NCBI GenBank assembly: GCA_934511335.1
Contig: CAKSWL010000182.1
Span: 1-5,071, forward strand
Length of the DNA: 5,071 nucleotides
Reading direction: 5' to 3'
Source of the DNA: an uncultured Cloacibacillus sp.
Lineage (GTDB): Bacteria; Synergistota; Synergistia; Synergistales; Synergistaceae
The notes below the pieces were generated by a model. It was not told the DNA's origin. It saw only the letters and a program-made list of their open reading frames with translations, and did no database searches. This document shows, one piece after another, positions 1-5,071 of this stretch (position 1 is its first letter; each line of letters begins with the position of its first letter). The position numbers and the translations under genes are program-made.

Positions 1-834
1 CTTCGCGAGCCAGCGCCCGATGACCCAGAGCATTATATCCCCGTCCAGGATGCGGCCCCGGCTGTCGCAGAGCAGAATACGGTCCGTGTCTCCGTCGTAC
101 GCGATGCCGAGCGAGGCTTTCCGCTTTACGACCTCGGAGGCAAGCGAAGCGATATGAGTGACGCCGACCTCTTTGTTGATGTTGACGCCATCTGGAAGGT
201 TGCCCATAAAGGCCACGCCGCCGCGCCAGCCGGCGAAGAGCGGTTCGACAAAGGCGGAGGCGGCGCCGTTCGCCGCATCTATCACGATCGGATAGGAGGT
301 ATCGCCCACCTCTTTGATAAGCTCTTTCAGGAGACCGGCATACTGGCGGCGGTACTCGGAGCCGTCGCTGACGCTGCCGATCTCTGAGGGCGCCGCGAAG
401 CGAAGCCCTTCTTCGCGGAGAAATATCTCCTCGATATCGGCCTCGTCGTCGTCGGTGAGTTTAAAGCCGTCTTTATCGAGAAATTTTATACCGTTGTATT
501 CCGCGGGATTGTGAGAAGCGCTGATCACCGCTCCGCCGTCAAATCTGTTGCGCGCGGCGGCGCTGCTGACTCCCGGCGTCGGTATCACGCCAAGGTCGAC
601 GGCGCTGCCGCCCGCCGAGGCGATGCCGGACATCAGCGCCGACTGCAGCATTTCACCAGAGCGCCGTGTATCCCGCCCCACCGCGATCAGCGGACGTCCC
701 GCGCCGCGATCCTTTAAAAAGAGCGTATAGGCGGCTCCAAGCCTCATCACGGGCTCGGGTCTCATCATACCGCTGTTTGCAATGTCACGGACGCCGTCCG
801 TTCCAAAAAACCGTCTTTTTTTCCCTTCCGGCAT
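1..834 (-). CDS. glmM: Phosphoglucosamine mutase GlmM, N-terminal 278 residues (3' end outside window)
   Basis: GlmM interconverts glucosamine-6-phosphate and glucosamine-1-phosphate in the cytoplasm, the step before GlmU in UDP-GlcNAc synthesis for peptidoglycan. The translated minus strand starts MPEGKKRRFFGTDGVRD, with the FGTDGVR signature at residues 10-16. The active-site loop ISASHNP (104-110) has the phosphorylated serine at 107. PDGVNIN is at 214-220. The metal loop DGDTDR (247-252) has all three aspartates but Thr where Gly or Ala is usual. The frame is open to base 1, so domains 1, 2 and most of 3 are present. About 170 residues are missing, including the sugar-binding EGExSGH loop and the phosphate-binding RxSGTEP loop. 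ATG at 832-834 is the best start because FGTDGVR follows closely and no ATG, GTG or TTG lies upstream in frame before the cdaR stop. It follows cdaR by 57 nt, the classic cdaA-cdaR-glmM order. In Firmicutes GlmM also inhibits CdaA by direct binding; whether that holds here is inference. Confidence 0.97.
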   Translation of the reverse strand, partial: MPEGKKRRFFGTDGVRDIANSGMMRPEPVMRLGAAYTLFLKDRGAGRPLIAVGRDTRRSGEMLQSALMSGIASAGGSAVDLGVIPTPGVSSAAARNRFDGGAVISASHNPAEYNGIKFLDKDGFKLTDDDEADIEEIFLREEGLRFAAPSEIGSVSDGSEYRRQYAGLLKELIKEVGDTSYPIVIDAANGAASAFVEPLFAGWRGGVAFMGNLPDGVNINKEVGVTHIASLASEVVKRKASLGIAYDGDTDRILLCDSRGRILDGDIMLWVIGRWLAK

Positions 835-835
835 T

Positions 836-855
836 TTACATAAAAACCCCTCTCC
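836..855 (-). promoter_or_regulatory. glmM Shine-Dalgarno with an intervening ATG-TAA start-stop pair
   Basis: On the minus strand a purine tract GGAGAGGGG (855-847) precedes glmM. Its GAGG core (852-849) lies 7 nt from an ATG at 841-839 that is followed at once by TAA (838-836). The glmM ATG (834-832) is one base after that stop and 14 nt from the GAGG core, longer than the usual 5-9 nt. Ribosomes may therefore load at the start-stop and reinitiate on glmM, or simply use the distant ATG. The sequence is certain; the functional reading is inference. Confidence 0.5.
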
Positions 856-891
856 AAAAAGTTGTCTGAAAACCAGCGCAAAACAATGGCG

Positions 892-2217
892 TTATTCGAC
901 AGACGTCACCAGTATCTGTTCCGGTTCGATCTGCACCACCTGAAAATCTTTTTTAAGGTTCTTTACAAGCACCGGCAGTTCCATCTGCTTTGAGACGATA
1001 TTTGAAACGTCGATATAAAGCTCGCAGGGGGCGGCGGCGCTCAGCGAGTCGATCGCCAGCTGCGGCCCCTCGATCGTGAGGCTGACGCTGTGCGGAGAGA
1101 CCTTCCATTCCTTGCCGGGCTCGGCGCCCTCTACAGTGAGCGGCACATTTGTAAAAGTCTTGACCCCAATCTTCTTCGACAGGCGGATCTCCACCCGCGC
1201 GCGATCCGTGCCCGTGATTTCGACGTCGGGATCGATCTCCGCCGGCTGCATCGGGATCATAAGCTTAATATTCTGGTCAAGCCCGGAAATGTCGACCGGC
1301 GGCAGCACGAGCGACTGCATCTTCTTGACCGCCGTGCTCCGTCCGCGTATGGAGACGCTGTCAGGAATAACCTTTATCGACTCCACCTGGAGCCCTTCCT
1401 GCGGCTGTCCGACGACGGACACTTTGACGGGGATCCGTTCTCCCACAATTTCATTTTCAAAAGAGACGACGGCGTTCGTCTCCGTCGGAGAGACGGAGAG
1501 CCTGCGGTTCTGCGCGGCGCCGGCGGCCTGAGTCTCCGCGGCGGTTTTGATGATGACCTGCGCCCTTATCTTGCCGTCGGCGTCGAGCTTATCAAGCGGC
1601 ACCGCCGCCTCCAGCCCCTGCACGGCGAGCACATCGTTTTCCGGGCCGCTGATCACAGCGCTGTCGGGGTCAAGTTTTACAGAACTCACGACCATCCCCT
1701 CGGGGGCCGCGCCCTCCGTCTTTGGCGAGATAGTGAGAGTGCGTTCGACGTGACGGTATATCTCCACCTCGGCGACCGAGGGCTGCCAGCTGCGAATCCG
1801 CGCGAAGGACGGCGCCTCAAGCCTGATAGGCAGGTTGTACTTTCCCGCCTGCAGGTTGGCCAGGTCCACCTCGGCGACGATGTCCGAAGGCTGCACGCTG
1901 GAGAGCATATTTATCTTGCCAACGATCCGCAGTTCGGCTTTCTTGACCGGGGCGTAGAGAGAGAAGCCCCGCGGGAGATTTATGTATTTGATATTGGCGC
2001 TCACTGTGCGCGCCGCGTCTGAGTTTCCGTCGAGGGCGACAAAAGCCCACAGCATGACGGAGATAAAGATCGAGACGCCGACGAGAAATATCTTCGACTG
2101 AAAGACAGACTCGCCCTTGTAGTTCAGCTTCCCGCTCAGTCTCAAAAGGCGCGCGTTAAGGTCCTGTAATTTTTTTATTATATAGGCGTTTGCGAGCCTT
2201 TTTTTGTCATCCAACAT
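892..2217 (-). CDS. cdaR: CdaR, membrane-anchored YbbR-domain regulator of diadenylate cyclase
   Basis: The 441-residue protein has a cytoplasmic, mostly basic N-terminal stretch (1-42), one hydrophobic segment (about 43-62, IFLVGVSIFISVMLWAFVAL), and a long extracytoplasmic part of four YbbR-type beta repeats (roughly 71-155, 158-252, 260-345 and 354-440). The repeats show recurring pieces such as VSSVKLDPDSAVISGP (178-192), VESIKVIPDSVSIRG (278-292) and WKVSPHSVSLTIEGP (371-385). In Firmicutes CdaR binds CdaA through the membrane and modulates c-di-AMP synthesis; that role is carried over from the family. The start at 2217 is preceded by GGGAGG (2231-2226) with 8-nt spacing. It lies inside the end of cdaA (11-nt overlap), implying translational coupling. 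The stop is TAA at 892-894. The four-repeat layout fits the family. No lipobox or signal-peptidase site is evident, so a single-pass anchor with the C-terminus outside is the likely topology. Confidence 0.94.
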   Translation of the reverse strand: MLDDKKRLANAYIIKKLQDLNARLLRLSGKLNYKGESVFQSKIFLVGVSIFISVMLWAFVALDGNSDAARTVSANIKYINLPRGFSLYAPVKKAELRIVGKINMLSSVQPSDIVAEVDLANLQAGKYNLPIRLEAPSFARIRSWQPSVAEVEIYRHVERTLTISPKTEGAAPEGMVVSSVKLDPDSAVISGPENDVLAVQGLEAAVPLDKLDADGKIRAQVIIKTAAETQAAGAAQNRRLSVSPTETNAVVSFENEIVGERIPVKVSVVGQPQEGLQVESIKVIPDSVSIRGRSTAVKKMQSLVLPPVDISGLDQNIKLMIPMQPAEIDPDVEITGTDRARVEIRLSKKIGVKTFTNVPLTVEGAEPGKEWKVSPHSVSLTIEGPQLAIDSLSAAAPCELYIDVSNIVSKQMELPVLVKNLKKDFQVVQIEPEQILVTSVE

Positions 2218-3037
2218 TTTTATCGCCTCCCGCCCACTGCTGCCGGATCTCTTCCCTGAGGCGGTCCATAAAGTTGCTCTCCTTGCTCTCAGAGCTGAAA
2301 TAGTGAGTACAAATCCTCTTTAGCTGCGCCTCGCTGAGCGGCTTTGAGAAATGCCCCGCGACCGCGGCCGTTATCTCGCCGCGCTCTTCCGAGACGACCA
2401 ACGCGATGGCGTCGGACATCTCGCTGACGCCGAGCGCCGCGCGGTGGCGCGTGCCATACCATCGGGAGATATCCGTCTTTTCCGTCAGCGGCAGGTAGCA
2501 GCCGGCGGCGACGACGCTCTGCTGGTCGATGACCACCGCGCCGTCATGCAGCGGCGTGCCGGGCCAGAAGATAGAGATGAGAAGCTCTTCGGTGATATCG
2601 GCTTTGAGCATCACGGCGGTGCGCCAAACCTCTTTAAGACTCGTATCGCGCTGGAGCACGCACAGCGAGCCAATACGCTGGGACTGGCAATAGGTCAGAG
2701 CCTTGGAGAGCTGTTCCGCACGCAGATCGATATCTTCCTCGCTGCGGCCCACCTTCCAGAGATGGCCTTTGCCGAGCTCCTCCAGCATATGGCGCAGTTC
2801 GGGCTGAAAAAGCACCGGCACGACGATGATGAAAGCGCCGAGTATTTTACCGATGATCCACGAGAGGCTGCGAAGCTCTAGAATATTAGCTGCCGCACCG
2901 ATAAAACCGATGATGAGCACGCCGCGCAGAAGCTGCATCGCGCGTGTGCCGACAAGCAGCATGAGGACCCTGTAGAGCAAAAAGGCGACTATTAGGATAT
3001 CCAAAAAGTCCTGCCAACGCAGGTCAAAAAAAGCCAA
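2207..3037 (-). CDS. cdaA: Diadenylate cyclase CdaA (DisA_N/DAC domain, membrane-bound c-di-AMP synthase)
   Basis: CdaA condenses two ATP into cyclic di-AMP, the second messenger controlling potassium and osmolyte transport and wall homeostasis. The 276-residue protein has three membrane helices at about 11-30, 36-55 and 58-77, then a short linker and the DAC domain (about 100-250). The two signature motifs are intact: DGA in TPLHDGAVVI (161-170; DGA at 165-167) and RHR in GTRHRAALG (195-203). Two side motifs differ from the common form: QRDTS (129-133) where RETG or similar is frequent, and SEERG (216-220) instead of SEETG. Length matches typical CdaA of about 270-280 residues. The start is TTG at 3037-3035. 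An in-frame TAA at 3058-3056 and no other start codon between them leave TTG as the only start before the first helix; the next Met is residue 26, inside that helix. The gene has its own likely promoter and overlaps cdaR by 11 nt. Confidence 0.97.
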   Translation of the reverse strand: MAFFDLRWQDFLDILIVAFLLYRVLMLLVGTRAMQLLRGVLIIGFIGAAANILELRSLSWIIGKILGAFIIVVPVLFQPELRHMLEELGKGHLWKVGRSEEDIDLRAEQLSKALTYCQSQRIGSLCVLQRDTSLKEVWRTAVMLKADITEELLISIFWPGTPLHDGAVVIDQQSVVAAGCYLPLTEKTDISRWYGTRHRAALGVSEMSDAIALVVSEERGEITAAVAGHFSKPLSEAQLKRICTHYFSSESKESNFMDRLREEIRQQWAGGDKNVG

Positions 3038-3050
3038 GGGGCCACCCCTT
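3036..3050 (-). promoter_or_regulatory. Hairpin covering the cdaA ribosome binding site and TTG start
   Basis: On the minus strand AAGGGG (3050-3045), loop TGG (3044-3042) and CCCCTT (3041-3036) make a perfect 6-bp stem with four G-C pairs. The 5' arm holds the only Shine-Dalgarno-like sequence (AAGGGGTGG), and the first two bases of the TTG start (3037-3035) lie in the 3' arm. The folded form should hide the initiation region. The inverted repeat is plain in the sequence; an effect on translation is inference. Confidence 0.5.
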
Positions 3051-3068
3051 TTCGTTTATCTGTTATAA

Positions 3069-3098
3069 ATTATAGCGCAAAAGCTGCCATGCCGTCTC
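3069..3098 (-). promoter_or_regulatory. Probable sigma-70-type promoter for the cdaA-cdaR-glmM operon
   Basis: A perfect TATAAT -10 box sits at 3074-3069 (minus strand) in the only sizeable intergenic gap. A weak -35, GAGACG (3098-3093), shares only the GAC core with TTGACA, at an 18-bp spacer. There is no extended TGn motif. Transcription would begin near 3061-3063, giving a leader of about 25 nt before the cdaA TTG. The poor -35 suggests a modest promoter or one helped by an activator. Confidence 0.6.
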
Positions 3099-3099
3099 C

Positions 3100-3127
3100 A
3101 TAATAACGGGAGTTCCCCCTTTCCCGT
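3100..3127 (-). terminator. Weak terminator-like hairpin after nfo
   Basis: On the minus strand ACGGGA (3127-3122) and TCCCGT (3111-3106) pair perfectly across a 10-nt loop, followed by TATTAT rather than a true U-run. This could be an inefficient intrinsic terminator for pyk-nfo just upstream of the cdaA promoter. The large loop and interrupted U tract make it doubtful, and it may allow read-through into cdaA. Confidence 0.3.
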
Positions 3128-3146
3128 CCTTTAGCGGCGATTTTAT

Positions 3147-3155
3147 CCCCCCCCC
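3147..3155. repeat. Homopolymer run of nine C (nine G on the coding strand)
   Basis: Nine consecutive C on the plus strand in the nfo-cdaA spacer, about 35 nt after the nfo stop and about 75 nt upstream of the cdaA -10 box. It is the longest G/C homopolymer I saw in the window and is prone to slipped-strand length change or sequencing error. Confidence 0.85.
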
Positions 3156-3182
3156 TGTTCCGACAGGCGCTCCCGCCGCCTG
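3154..3182 (-). other. Two overlapping, mutually exclusive hairpins just downstream of nfo
   Basis: On the minus strand CAGGCG (3182-3177) pairs with CGCCTG (3169-3164) across a 7-nt loop. The alternative pairs CCTGT (3167-3163) with ACAGG (3158-3154) across the tetraloop CGGA. They share the bases 3167-3164 and cannot form together. Neither is followed by a U-run. They may protect the 3' end of the pyk-nfo message or act as a switch; no known riboswitch consensus is recognised. Confidence 0.35.
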
Positions 3183-3189
3183 CGTCCAT

Positions 3190-4035
3190 TTACTGTCCGC
3201 GGACCTTTCGCAGGAACGATAAATTTCCCTCGTCCCCGATACCCTCCTTCGGAGTCTCAAGAATTGTTGGGATATCTTTAAAACGGCCGTCGTTCATCAG
3301 CAGCGCGAAGGGATGCGGCCCGATCTCCCCCTCTCCGAGGTGGGCGTGGCGGTCAAGACGCGTTCCCTTAGCGGCCTTGCTGTCGTTGAGGTGCCAGCAG
3401 AGTACGCTGTCCGTTCCGATGTGTTTGTCGATCAGGGAGATGAACCGTTCGTAGGCCTCCGCGGAGCGTATGTCGTAGCCGGCCGCGAAGACATGGCAGG
3501 TATCGACGCAGAAGGCGAGGCGCGGGTGCCGGCTCATCATATCGAGTATCTGTGAAAATTGGGCGAAGTCGGCGCCTATCACCGTCCCCTGCCCCGCCAT
3601 CGTCTCCAGAAGCACGCGCACCTTGTAGTCCGGAGTGTCTTCAAAGAGCCATTGAAGCGAGGAGGCGATATTCTCCATCGCCTCCTCTGCGCCCGCCTCT
3701 TTCGCAAATCCAGGATGAAGCACAATGTCCATTATCCCGAGCTGATGGCATCTCTCCGTCTCTTCGCGAAGAGCACGCCTGCTTTTAGCGAGCATCTCCG
3801 CGTCGGACGAGGCAATGTTTATCAGATACGACGCGTGGGAGACGACCGTCTCCACGGACGACTCCTGCCAGGCACGATAAAAGTCCTCCGCCTCCTGCAG
3901 CGAGACGGGCTTGCTCTGCCACTGGCGCTGGCTCCGCGTAAATATCTGCATCGACTCACAGCCGAGAGCATCTGCGCGCGCGAAGGCCTTGTCCAGGCCC
4001 CCAGCGACAGAGACATGAGTCCCTATACGGACCAT
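3190..4035 (-). CDS. nfo: Endonuclease IV (Nfo), AP endonuclease
   Basis: Endonuclease IV cuts the DNA backbone 5' to abasic sites and trims blocked 3' ends in base excision repair in the cytoplasm. The 281-residue protein is a complete AP_endonuc_2 TIM barrel of the usual length (E. coli about 285). It opens with VRIGTHVSVAGGL, and all nine metal ligands of the trinuclear site are visible: His67 (SHASYL), His107 (LHPG), Glu144 (LLETMAGQG), Asp178 and His181 (CVDTCH), His215 (WHLNDSK), Asp228 and His230 (RLDRHAHLGEG) and Glu260 (ILETP). The start is ATG 4035-4033, preceded by GGAAGG (4049-4044) at 8 nt. This ATG shares one base with the pyk TGA, so the genes are very likely co-transcribed and translationally coupled. 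The stop is TAA at 3190-3192. Nothing in the protein looks truncated or altered. Confidence 0.98.
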   Translation of the reverse strand: MVRIGTHVSVAGGLDKAFARADALGCESMQIFTRSQRQWQSKPVSLQEAEDFYRAWQESSVETVVSHASYLINIASSDAEMLAKSRRALREETERCHQLGIMDIVLHPGFAKEAGAEEAMENIASSLQWLFEDTPDYKVRVLLETMAGQGTVIGADFAQFSQILDMMSRHPRLAFCVDTCHVFAAGYDIRSAEAYERFISLIDKHIGTDSVLCWHLNDSKAAKGTRLDRHAHLGEGEIGPHPFALLMNDGRFKDIPTILETPKEGIGDEGNLSFLRKVRGQ

Positions 4036-5071
4036 CAGTAAGCCCTTCCCATATAAACCAATCCGTGAACGCCGTCCAGCGTTATGATCATCCCGTCCTC
4101 CACCTTGTCCATTATGCCGGAAACTCCCGTAATGCAGGGTACGCCCCTGTTTAAAGAGATGACGCCGGCGTGAGAGGTGAGGCCATTTTCCTCCGTGATT
4201 ATCCCGCCCGCTTTTTCAAGCGCGGGTATGTATTCCTTAGTGCTCTTTTTTATTACCAGGATCTTGTCCCCGTCGGCATTTGCGATCGCCTCTTCGGGGG
4301 TCTTCGCCCTGCATACCGACGCGGTGAGCCGTTTACGGACGAGGGACATGCCTTTGCCGATGACGCTGCCGATGCGCAGGACGTTCAGCATGTTCGTGCT
4401 GCCCGGTTCCCCGAGGGGGACGCCGGAGGTGATGACGATGTTGTCGCCGCTCTCCACGAGCGCCTCGCGTTTTATCAGCTGGATCGCGTTCTCTATGGAT
4501 CTCTCGAGTTCAGTCGTTATCGGGCAGATACAGGGCTTTACCCCCCAAATCAGGGAAAGCTGACGCCAGGTTGAGAGCGAGGGAGTCATCGCGATTATCG
4601 GGCATGTGGGGCGGTACTTGCTGACCATCCGTGCGGTGCCGCCGCTGGAGGTGAGCGACACTATCGCCGCCGCGCCGACCTCTTTCGCCACGTCGCGCGC
4701 CGCGTGGCTCACGGCGTCGGCCGTCTCGCAGGCCTGCGGGATCGTGCACGGCTTGCGGCGCCAGAGTTCCGCGTCCTTCTCGGTGCGCATGATGATCCTT
4801 TGCATCGTCTCGACCGCTTCGACGGGATATTTGCCCCCCGCCGTCTCCCCGGAGAGCATGACGGCGTCGGCTCCGTCGATCACCGCGTTCGCCACGTCGT
4901 TTGCCTCGGCGCGCGTCGGGCGCGGATTACGTATCATCGAGTCCAGCATCTGAGTCGCGACGATCACCGGCTTGCCCTGTGCGCGGCATTTTTCGATGAT
5001 CTCCTTCTGGACCATCGGCACGTCCTCCGTGTTCATCTCAACCCCAAGGTCTCCGCGCGCCACCATCATCC
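4035..5071 (-). CDS. pyk: Pyruvate kinase with C-terminal PEP-utiliser-like domain (5' end outside window)
   Basis: Pyruvate kinase converts PEP and ADP to pyruvate and ATP, the last step of glycolysis. The visible 344 codons begin inside the catalytic barrel: [11 protein letters not shown] (1-11), [25 protein letters not shown] (39-63), then [18 protein letters not shown] (65-82). The allosteric C-domain follows with [15 protein letters not shown] (140-154) and [17 protein letters not shown] (210-226). After it comes an extra domain (about 235-344) ending [28 protein letters not shown], which resembles the mobile phosphohistidine domain of PEP synthase and PPDK and is known at the C-terminus of Bacillus-type pyruvate kinases. 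Its TSH motif is at 298-300. About 240 N-terminal residues, including the substrate and monovalent-cation site motifs, are off the right edge. The two bases before the first ATG codon fit a Gly codon of the usual DG-x-MVARGD motif, so the frame continues. The stop TGA (4037-4035) overlaps the nfo start. Confidence 0.97.
   Translation of the reverse strand, partial: MMVARGDLGVEMNTEDVPMVQKEIIEKCRAQGKPVIVATQMLDSMIRNPRPTRAEANDVANAVIDGADAVMLSGETAGGKYPVEAVETMQRIIMRTEKDAELWRRKPCTIPQACETADAVSHAARDVAKEVGAAAIVSLTSSGGTARMVSKYRPTCPIIAMTPSLSTWRQLSLIWGVKPCICPITTELERSIENAIQLIKREALVESGDNIVITSGVPLGEPGSTNMLNVLRIGSVIGKGMSLVRKRLTASVCRAKTPEEAIANADGDKILVIKKSTKEYIPALEKAGGIITEENGLTSHAGVISLNRGVPCITGVSGIMDKVEDGMIITLDGVHGLVYMGRAY

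Noticed and set aside
856..890. Terminator between cdaR and glmM
   Set aside because: Only a 4-bp stem (TTGT/ACAA) with a long loop can be drawn before the T-run, too weak for an intrinsic terminator. The genes form a known operon.
835..894. Possible CdaR-GlmM fusion by stop-codon read-through (same frame, no other stop in the 57-nt gap)
   Set aside because: A gap of 19 codons without a stop is expected by chance, and glmM has its own Shine-Dalgarno and ATG.
1090..2022. Plus-strand 310-codon open frame opposite cdaR
   Set aside because: Its translation is rich in Arg, Asp, His and Leu with no recognisable domain, as expected for an antisense shadow of a GC-rich gene. The minus-strand CdaR has clear family features.
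2351..2881. Plus-strand 176-codon open frame opposite cdaA
   Set aside because: It lies wholly antisense to the conserved DAC domain, has shadow-like composition, and no domain is recognised.
3062..3189. c-di-AMP (ydaO-type) riboswitch in the cdaA leader
   Set aside because: The spacer is short and I could not find the conserved cores of that class; the likely transcript leader from the TATAAT promoter is only about 25 nt.
3063..3260. Minus-strand 65-codon frame spanning the nfo end and the spacer
   Set aside because: It overlaps the nfo C-terminus in another frame, its peptide has low-complexity Arg/Gly composition, and it runs over the G9 tract and the cdaA promoter.

Overview
The window holds five protein genes, all on the minus strand and packed almost end to end. 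In transcription order (right to left) they are: pyruvate kinase (pyk, 5' end cut off by the window edge), endonuclease IV (nfo), the membrane diadenylate cyclase cdaA, its YbbR-domain partner cdaR, and phosphoglucosamine mutase (glmM, 3' end cut off). The DNA is GC-rich and codon use looks uniform across the genes. I see no mobile element, CRISPR array, tRNA or rRNA, and no sign of recent transfer. The plus-strand reading frames are shadows of these genes.

Right block (about 3190-5071): pyk and nfo share one base in a TGATG stop/start junction, so they are almost certainly co-transcribed and translationally coupled. Pyk carries the extra C-terminal PEP-utiliser-like domain with a TSH motif. 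Nfo has all nine expected metal ligands.

Central spacer (3038-3189, 152 nt): this is the only real intergenic region. It holds overlapping small hairpins just after nfo, a run of nine C (nine G on the coding strand), a weak terminator-like hairpin, a perfect TATAAT -10 box, and a leader of about 25 nt. In that leader the Shine-Dalgarno and part of the TTG start of cdaA lie inside a GC-rich hairpin.

Left block (1-3037): cdaA, cdaR and glmM form the well-known c-di-AMP / cell-wall-precursor operon. CdaA makes c-di-AMP from ATP at the membrane. CdaR is its membrane-anchored extracytoplasmic modulator. GlmM makes glucosamine-1-phosphate for UDP-GlcNAc, and in Firmicutes it also binds and inhibits CdaA. 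cdaA and cdaR overlap by 11 nt. A 57-nt gap before glmM contains a start-stop codon pair (ATG TAA) placed better relative to the Shine-Dalgarno than the glmM start itself.

Organism: a bacterium with the Firmicute-type cdaA-cdaR-glmM operon but GC-rich DNA. A Synergistota member or a GC-rich Firmicute would fit. This is a weak inference from gene content and composition only. No new biological system is evident. The points worth checking are small regulatory structures around cdaA and glmM, and a few motif variations.
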